Assembly: GCF_015706575.1 (NCBI RefSeq)
Contig: NW_024037064.1
Span: forward strand, 3,595,427-3,659,426
Source of the DNA: Patiria miniata
Taxonomy: Eukaryota; Echinodermata; Asteroidea; Valvatida; Asterinidae
Direction: 5' to 3'
Length of the DNA: 64,000 nucleotides
This document shows, in pieces, positions 15,001 through 24,000 of the stretch (the stretch's first letter is position 1; the number at the start of each line of letters is the position of its first letter). The notes under the pieces are model-generated. The model was given only the letters and a program-made list of their open reading frames with translations. It ran no database searches and was not told the origin of the DNA. The translations under genes were made by a program, and so were the position numbers.

Positions 15001-18000
15001 TGGCTGGACATTGGCTTCAGCATTAGAGCTAAGTTAACAAGCAGGGCTGCTGCAGAGGTAGCAGAGGCAGGATCGGCATAGGTGTGGACCAAATACGTCA
15101 AGAGGAGTAGATATAAAGCATACTATGAAGCTAACCAGTGAGAGGTAGTGGTTCGCACTGCTGAACCCCACTGTGAGAGAATATTGATCATAAGAGAGCC
15201 AAAACTTCACATGATAGGTCGCAGATCAACGGTGATCCCACTGGTGAAGGTACATGGCGAACAATATCTAGTCTGTTTGTAAACTGAACTTTTTTAGGAC
15301 ACCAGTTACTGCCAGGAATAGCCTGGGGAGACAGCTTGCAGAGACAGCGGACAGCTAGAAAAGACTAACACCGGAGGTGCTGGGATTGGCATTTCGGGCA
15401 CCAGCTCACGTGTTGGCTTTAACACTACTCGCCTTCGCTCCAAAACTTCGTGAGGGTCCTCACCCGCGAACTGCTGTTTCCTGATGATGCAGCGTTGGCG
15501 TCCCACAGTGAAGCCCAGCTGCAGAGGCTCATTGATTGCCTGTCCCACGCCTGCAATCACTCTAGACCGACTATGAGCCTGAAAAAAAGACCAACAACAT
15601 GGGCCAGAACATAGACCGCCCTCCGTCCATCACCATCAACGGACATGTCCTTGAGGTGGTGGATACCTTCACCTACCTTAGTTAAGCCATCTCCAGCATG
15701 CACACTGTCTCTTGACACAGGGCTTAACAGCGGAAGAGCGAATGCCGCAGTTGTCCTAACTAGAATGAGCAAGAGAGTCTGGAACAACCATCACGTGACT
15801 ATGCACACCAAGATGCACGTGTACCAGGCCCGTGTCTTCAGTACACTCCTACACGGTTGTGAAACCTGGACAACCTATGCCGGTCAGAAGAAGAGACTAA
15901 ACAGCTTCCACATCGGATACTTCAGACGCATTCTCTGCGCAAGCTGGATCGGGTGACCAGCACGAAGGTTTTAGAGCGTGCTGGTATCCAAAGCACATTT
16001 GCTCTTCTCAGCATGAGACGTCTTAGATGACATGGGCAATGTCAAGAGGATGGACTCGGGTCGGCCCCTGAACGTATCTCCTTTATGAAGAACTTGCTGA
16101 AGGTACAAGACCTGCAGGGCGCGACCCTATCTCCGCTATAATGGCATCTGCAAGAGTTACTTGAAGTCTTCTGGAATAGGCCCCAATAGTTGGGAATGCA
16201 CTGCAGACGACAGAGAATGCAGGAAGGTGTGAGGTGGGCTGAAAATGCTAGAAATTACTTCCTGACTGACAAGAGAGCCAGACGAAAGGAGCGGGCAGGT
16301 TCATCTCAGGCGCCCTCATCCTTGACCTGCACTCACTGTGGTAGAGCCTGCCGATCAAAAGCGGGTCTTCGCAGTTACACTAGAAAGTGTGAAAGACATT
16401 GATCGATCTACTAACGTGAAAGCTAAGACTTCATTGGGGCGCTACACAATCGTCAGCCATGACGTAGTGATGCCATTGTAGTACTATTGTTATGGGCAAA
16501 AATAAGCGACAGAAAGAGCGACAGAACAAGCTAGAGAAGTGGTAATCAATTAAATTTCATCGCCATATTGAACGTCTAGTCGTCATCTTCAAGAAACTCA
16601 TCATAATCAATCTCTTGATGCTCTTCCACTATTGATCCTCTGCCTACTCAACAGTTTTCAGCAGCAAGTCAATGAGTAAAGAGGAAGTATTGGCTGAATC
16701 ACCATACTGGCATGATAATCCACCATACTGGCATGATAATACTACAAGATTAAGTTTACACCTTAATTTGTCTTATGTTATGTCAAATAACCGATTGTCG
16801 TCAAAATCCAAGATATCCGCCAAGATGGCCGCCAAGATGGCCGCCAAGACATCATCATCAAGACATTGGGAGGTGTCAAATTACATCACATTTAAAGTGC
16901 ATTTGTTTTCGAAGCCCTATATCTACACAACTACGGGTCCAGTTGGGTTGAGGCTCTGTATGCACATAGACAGGGATGTCGCAAGACGATACAAAAATTA
17001 CTATTATGATATTATGAATTCCAACCCCGTTTATAAATCTGGTGTAAATAGTTAAGTTGATTTCAGTTATGAATTTCAGTTAATGTTAATTTCAATGCGT
17101 AATTCCTTGGTTGAAGTTTGTGTTAATTTTAGCGGTCCGACCAGGCGTTCGTCTCGACTGACCGTTTTCAACGGGCTTTCCTCCATGCCCGACTAGGTTT
17201 GATTACCGCAACCCCAATGGGGACTTAAAAGTTTAACTTAGTTACTTTTGTCATGTTTGAATGTATTAGCATAAGTTAAAGGTGGGCTCTAGAATAAATT
17301 AAATCGAAGAATGTAAAACTGGCTTCCCCGGGTATAAAAGTGCGATGCAAATTTTAGAGGATCGAGTTTTGCGCTGTGGGTACCGGGAGTTGAGTTAGTC
17401 TCGCCGGGGGATGATGTCCAGCGGACAAGGCCATCAGCGCCGAGGCTGGTGATGTTTTTAGAGATCGTCGATGTGGCTTAGAAGCGCCGGGCGGTTTTGG
17501 GTACCCTTTGCGGAGAGTGGTTCGCAGAAAACGGACGTAGAAGGCCCGCCGATCCACGGGCTCGCAGCATGATTCTCCCGGAAATGCCAGACCATAGGGA
17601 ACATAGGAGGAAAACCTAAGGCTCTGTGAGTAACTTTAATTATAATGATAGAAACTGCATTTTTATCGTTTTTGTGTAAAACCTATCAATTGTGTTTTCC
17701 ATGATCAAACTGAGTGAGACAAAATAATAATCGAGTAGAATTTTTAATAAGTTTCTATCAGGAAAACAAATGTGTAAGCTAAGGGTTTTGATGTTTGTGT
17801 CAGGAACTGAATTGACAAATATTAGGGCCGAGTTTTTGTTAAAACAATCGAATGTTAATTCATATTTTCAGGGGATTCCTGTATCCAGTTTTACGGGGTG
17901 TGGAGTTCAAGATTCAAAATCAGATTTGGGGTCGTCTTTCAATGGGGATTGCTCTTCAATTCAACCCAGGGTTCAACCAACTGAGGGGTCAGTTCATGCA

Positions 18001-21000
18001 GTCATCGACTCGGCATTCATTCTACAGAGCCAGCTAGTTAATTAATTTATTGTATTAAATTCTTGATTTGTTGTACATTTTTATTTTTTTTGATTATTTG
18101 TTATTAAATTATGTTTGCTTTCTCTATGGTAAAATCTGAGTTGTGGTCGTTTGGTTTACGTGTTCGAGTTGTCCATTGTATGTCAGTCTAAGTAGGGCGG
18201 CGCTAGGGTCTGCCTTGGGACAATGCCACGCTGCATTTTCCTTTTGCGCGCATCATGCAGGCGTGCACGCATGTCGGACCTTCGTCTCGGTCCATTAACA
18301 GCGGTCACCCCCACACCCGGTCATTATCACGCAGTGAAGACCGGATCCTCACACTGTTATTCCCTTATTAACACCGGGGTATTTTTTTTCCACAGGTAAC
18401 GGGAGGAAGGAAATGCATTTGCATTTGTGAAACGTACGACCCGCAGCATCGCAATTTTCACGCAATAGAGAATCAAATTGATCCGAGAGTGGGCAGTTAC
18501 AGCAGATAGCCACATAATGAAGTAACATATTTTAGTAAAATCCAGAAGCGACAATCGTGGCGACGTTATTTGGTTTATCTATGCGGTTGGGCAAGTTTCT
18601 CTCCATGTTGACAAAAAATATATATTTACGGAGAGAACCACAATATTTTGTCTCAATTTTTTTTTAAGGGCGTGTACTACCCGTCATGACAAGTCACCTG
18701 GCTAAAACATTCCACTCAACGAATCAGCTATTTCGTGAGTAACCCTGTCCACAATGACTATGTTGTTTTTGTTCAATAGTTAGGCAGATGTTCCGTAGAC
18801 TGCGACTGCAATTTGACAAAAATTATATTTACGGAGACGTCCACAACTTTTTTTTGTGTTAATATTTTGTGGGCTTTGCAACCCGTCATGACAAATCGTC
18901 GGGCTAAATTCTAATTCAATGCATCAGTTATTTTGTGAGCAATACCTTGTCCATAATGACTGTGTTGTTTCTGTTCAATAGTTAGGCAGATTCACTGTAA
19001 ACTGTGACTGCAGTTAGGCACGTTTTTCTTCAAGATGACAAAAGTAATATTTGCAGAAACGATCCTATATTTTTGTGTCAATATCTCATGGGCTTGCGCT
19101 ACCTATCATGACCAATCGCCTGGCTAAAAATCGCCTGAATACAAAATTCCACTTAATGCATCAGTTGTTTCGTGAGTTACCGTGTCCACATCGACTGTAT
19201 GTGTTGTTTCTGTGCAATAATTAGGCAGATGTTTTATTCTGCACTCTGTGACTGCGGTTAGGCCGGTTGTTCACCGTGTTGACAAAAATAATGTTTACGG
19301 AGAGAACCACAATTTTATTTTTCAATATTTCATTAACAAACACGTACTAGCTAAAATTCCACTCAATGCATCATACATTTTTTCATAAGTTACGCTGTCT
19401 GCAACGACCGTGTTGTTTCTGTGTAATAATTAGGCAGATTTTTTTTTCTGTACTCTTTGACTGCAGTTAGTTGTGGTTCTCTCCGTAAACATTAGTTTTG
19501 TTATTAAGTTTTTTCATAAGTTACCCAGCTGCAGCGACTGTGTTGTTTTTGTTCAATAGCTAGGCAGATTTACTGTAGACTGTGACTGTTGTTAGGCAAG
19601 TTTTCTCCGTGTGGACAAAATTATATTTACGGAGACAAGAACAATTTTTTGTCTCAATATTATTTGACATCCCTATTCCATTAAATTCGACATTGATGAT
19701 CCGACAGGTCAAACATAGGTCACCAAATTTGGAATGTATTGACAAGTATGGAAAAGCATACAGGTGCCTAGTGAGCAATTGCCAGTACTCAGTTTGTGTA
19801 TATAAAAAGTAGACTACATATAACTATGTACACACATAATTATATCATATCCAAATCTTGCACCAAATTCAACGTTGAAGGGTGCCGTCCGTATACCGGT
19901 CGTTGCCTGACACTTCAAAAGTGACCTGGGATACCAGGCCCGAATTAAGTGTTTCGTAGGCCCTGGGCACCAGTGTGCCGTAGGCCCCTACTCCGCCCTA
20001 TATAGACACCAGCACCAAATTCATGTTGATGCTTTTAAAGTACAAAGCACTGTACAAATCAAGCCTGGCCAAACTGGTATAGGTTCTAGCTCTAAAAGCC
20101 TGTTGGCAACAAGGGCGTCAATCGCTTCTTAAACGTACATGCATGTGTATCTTGATTAGAACCGATGCGAGTGCGAAGCCTAAATGGCGTAGGGTTCGGA
20201 CCCGCTTAAGGGCCCCGGAAAAAAATGGATTCCAGACGCTCTGTGGTGCGATCTGATGAAATTTCTGACCACTTTTACCAATTAAAATAAAGCAAAAGGT
20301 CATCTTTTAAACCTTTTCGAGTTTGGAGTCATTGAATCAGCGATTATGAGCTATAGAATCAAATACAGGCCCCTTTTTTGTCGGGGACGAAACAAAAGTG
20401 TCACCCCGTCCCCCACCGATCAACGCCATGGTTGGCACCGTGCTTCAACGACAGAATAATCATGTAAATTTTAATACGTAGGGGATCCAAGTATGCCTTC
20501 ATGCTGTACAGCGTCAGTTGGTGAACTTGAACATTCTGAGAGAGACCCTAAAACTGTTTAAAACTTTTCTCTGCTTGTGGGTGGGGTATAGGCCTAATTA
20601 TGTGTTTTATGACACAATTTTTTGTAGGCCCTGGGCACAGTGTCTACTGTGCCTATTGAATAATTCTGGCCTGTGGGACACCCTGTACATCAACAAAACG
20701 TTCTTATCCTCAATCGACAATTCCTGGAGTGCCAAGAACTGTTAACTTGAACTGATGTTAAAGAGCCACATTTTAGTGTAAATTAAGATGGAGCTATTTT
20801 TCTGTAGGTAAGTTAAGGGAGGAAATACATTTACACCAAAATATGTTCATGTTCAAGGTAAGAGTATATGTATTAATTTACACCATAGGTGTTGTACAAA
20901 TCGAGATTACAAATTTACAAAGCAACTTTTGGTGCCGAGTACACTATAATGTTATTAGTAATCATACAAGCGCGAGTGGAACACAAAATAATGTAGTGTT

Positions 21001-24000
21001 ATTCCTTAAAGAAGCAAACTAGTTTTGAAAGTAATACCATTATAACTCTTACTGTCTGCTGTTATGATTTTGTTTACGCCTCAGGTGCAAATGGCACCCT
21101 CGGCTTCGCCTCGGTTGAAATTGACACCCGAAAGTGTACAAAACGACAAGAAGAACATCAAAGCGGACAACAACTGTATAATATATAGTGTCTTGAAGTG
21201 CAACTGCACCACGATAGCAAAACTCTCCACATGTTCCATCTGTTTTAATTTTAACAGAGAACACTTCTTGGCCGACGTTTGCAAGATTTCAGTGAGAGTA
21301 ATGTAGGTTTTTTTTAAGATTTTTTTTTTTACTTTCATCCTTTAAAATAAATAATGCAATTAGCCCCTCAGGTGAAACGTACTGCATCGTAATTTTCACG
21401 AAGTATAGAATCAGATTGATCCTAGAGAAGGCAGTTTCAGCACATAATGAAGTAAGACAGTTTAGTGAAATTCAGTAGCAACGTTCGTGGCGAAGTTATT
21501 TGTTTATCTGTTTCTTAATACAGAAGAAAACAAAGAAAGTGGTGTTATACAAACATAAATGGCCTACTACCGTGACTGTTTCAATGACATGATACCACCC
21601 TTTTAACATCAATTTCCATGAAGCTATCTGGGCCAAATGGAATATTCATTTATGGCATCATTGTTTTGCTCAGGTAATTAGTAACTGAACCCTAGGCCCC
21701 CGAATTAAAAGAAAATGATTATTTTGGTGCTGTCCTACAACGGAGCAATTGTATATGAATAATTTTAAGTGAATTGGAATAGATCCCGTAAAACGAATAA
21801 TATGTAAAGAGATACAAGAACTGTGGGTATACACGTACATAATGCAAAATGTGAGGTGCGCTAAATATAATCACATATATCACGTGAACATGGAAAATAG
21901 TGAGCTTGAAAGAAAATATTGTTCGCTTAATTCAGTAAGTAGATGCTGCATCCCTATTCTAATAAATTCGACACTAATGAACCGACAGGTCAAAAACGAT
22001 TGAACAGATTTGGAATTCATTTTACAAGAAATCAAAAAAGGCATTACAGCTGCCTGGTGAGCATTTTGGAAGTACATGTACATGATGTATTTTTGTATAT
22101 AACAAGTAAACTACACTGTGTATACACATAGGCCTACATTATGTATATAAATTATTATGTTCAAATTTTGCATGCGATCGTCAGTGCGCTTTCAACATTA
22201 AAGGGTGTTTCATGTACATGGAAAAAGAAATGACTGTATAAGTTAAAGGTCGTTTCCTGACAATACTTTCAGTGTAACTTGAGTTATCGTGATGACATTA
22301 TTGCTTTTCTTTTAATTATCATAAACTTGAACTTTGGCCTACCGGGTCCAAAAGTGATCTGGAAATCCCAAGAACAACCCACCTACAACATTTAAGATGA
22401 CACGCCATTTTTGTTTAGAATTATAATGTGGAAACTATTAATAATATTTAATTCATAACGACCTTTGCCTTCAGTTTATGGGGTATACTGAAAAGTGACA
22501 GGCTTCTAGGGGATCCCCGGAATAACCAAAACACTATACGTTTTAACAGGCGCAATTCCAGAGCCAACATTTTTGGAGGGCTAGCAAGCTTCGTGGATCC
22601 TGAAATGTAGACAGGTTATTTTCTCCGGGCACTTAGGCCTCTGAAAATCAATATGGGGGGGGGGGCTCGTGCCATATTTTCAACGGGGAGCGCTGATAAA
22701 ATCCTACAATCAGGCACACTATATTAACTAAAAGTGTACAAATGCACCCTTCTAGTTCAGTCGGAAAAGGGGGGTATCGTGCACCCTCGGAAATCAATTT
22801 CTAATCAACGTGTCTAGGTCAGAAAAAATGCGTAGAAAACGATTTGCTATGTTAAAAAATTCAAAAAATGTCCCACGTATTGTTTTTATGCAAATTAGTG
22901 CCGCCATTACCGAAAAATCTATTTTTAATTATATCTCAGCCAATATTGCTGATAACTGAACGAACTAGGTGTCTAAACCCATGTTTTCAAGGTCAGAGAT
23001 CACAATAAAACTATTCTGGAAGTGACCACATGTGTCTGTGGCATAGGAATATGCAAATTAGTGCCGCAAATACCGGAAAGTCATGTTTTTGGCATATCTC
23101 GGCCAATATAGCACATAACTACACCAGTAAGGTGTCTAAACCCATGTTTTGAGGGTCAAGTATAATTAGAAGACCATTCACGAAGTAACAATGTGTGTCT
23201 TTGGCATGAAAATATGTAAATTATAAAGTGTCGGTTTATCCGATATTTGATTTTTAGCCAATATCTCGGCCAATATTTCACATAACTACACAAATAAGGT
23301 GTCTAAACCCATGTTTTGAGGGTCAGGTATCATTAGAAGACCATTCACGAAGTAACTATGCGTGTCCTTGGCAGGTAAATATGTAAATTCAAAAGTGTCG
23401 ATTTATCGTAAATTTGATTTTTAGCCAATATCTCGGCCAATATTGCAGCTAATGTTGACAGAAGGGTTTTTGATAAGCAATAATGATCAAAGTTTATTTT
23501 AAGCCATCATATTTAAAATAAACTGTACTATTGGCTGAAATTGAATATAATATTGGCTAAAAATCAATTTTTTGATAAACCGGCAAATTAGAATTTACAT
23601 ATTTTCATGCCAAAGACACACATAGTTACTTCGTAAATGGTCTTCTAATGATACCTGACCCTCAAAACATGGGTTTAGACACCTTATTGGTGTAGTTATG
23701 TGCAATATTGGCCGAGATATTGGCTAAAAATCAAATATCTGATAAACCGACACTTAATATTTTACATATTTTCATGCCAAAGACACACATAGTTACTTCG
23801 TGAATGGTCTTCTTATGATACTTGACCATCAAAACATGGGTTTAGACACCTTACTGGTGTAGTTATGTTCTATATTGGCCGAGATATGCCAAAAACATGA
23901 TGTTCCGGTATTAGCGGCACTAATTTGCATATTCCTATGCCACAGACACATGTGGTGACTTCCAAAATAGTTTTATTGTGATCTCTGACCTTGAAAACAT

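Noticed and set aside
16672-17055. 127-codon plus-strand open frame as a gene
   Set aside because: Made largely of short tandem repeats, no domain, and it borders repeat debris.
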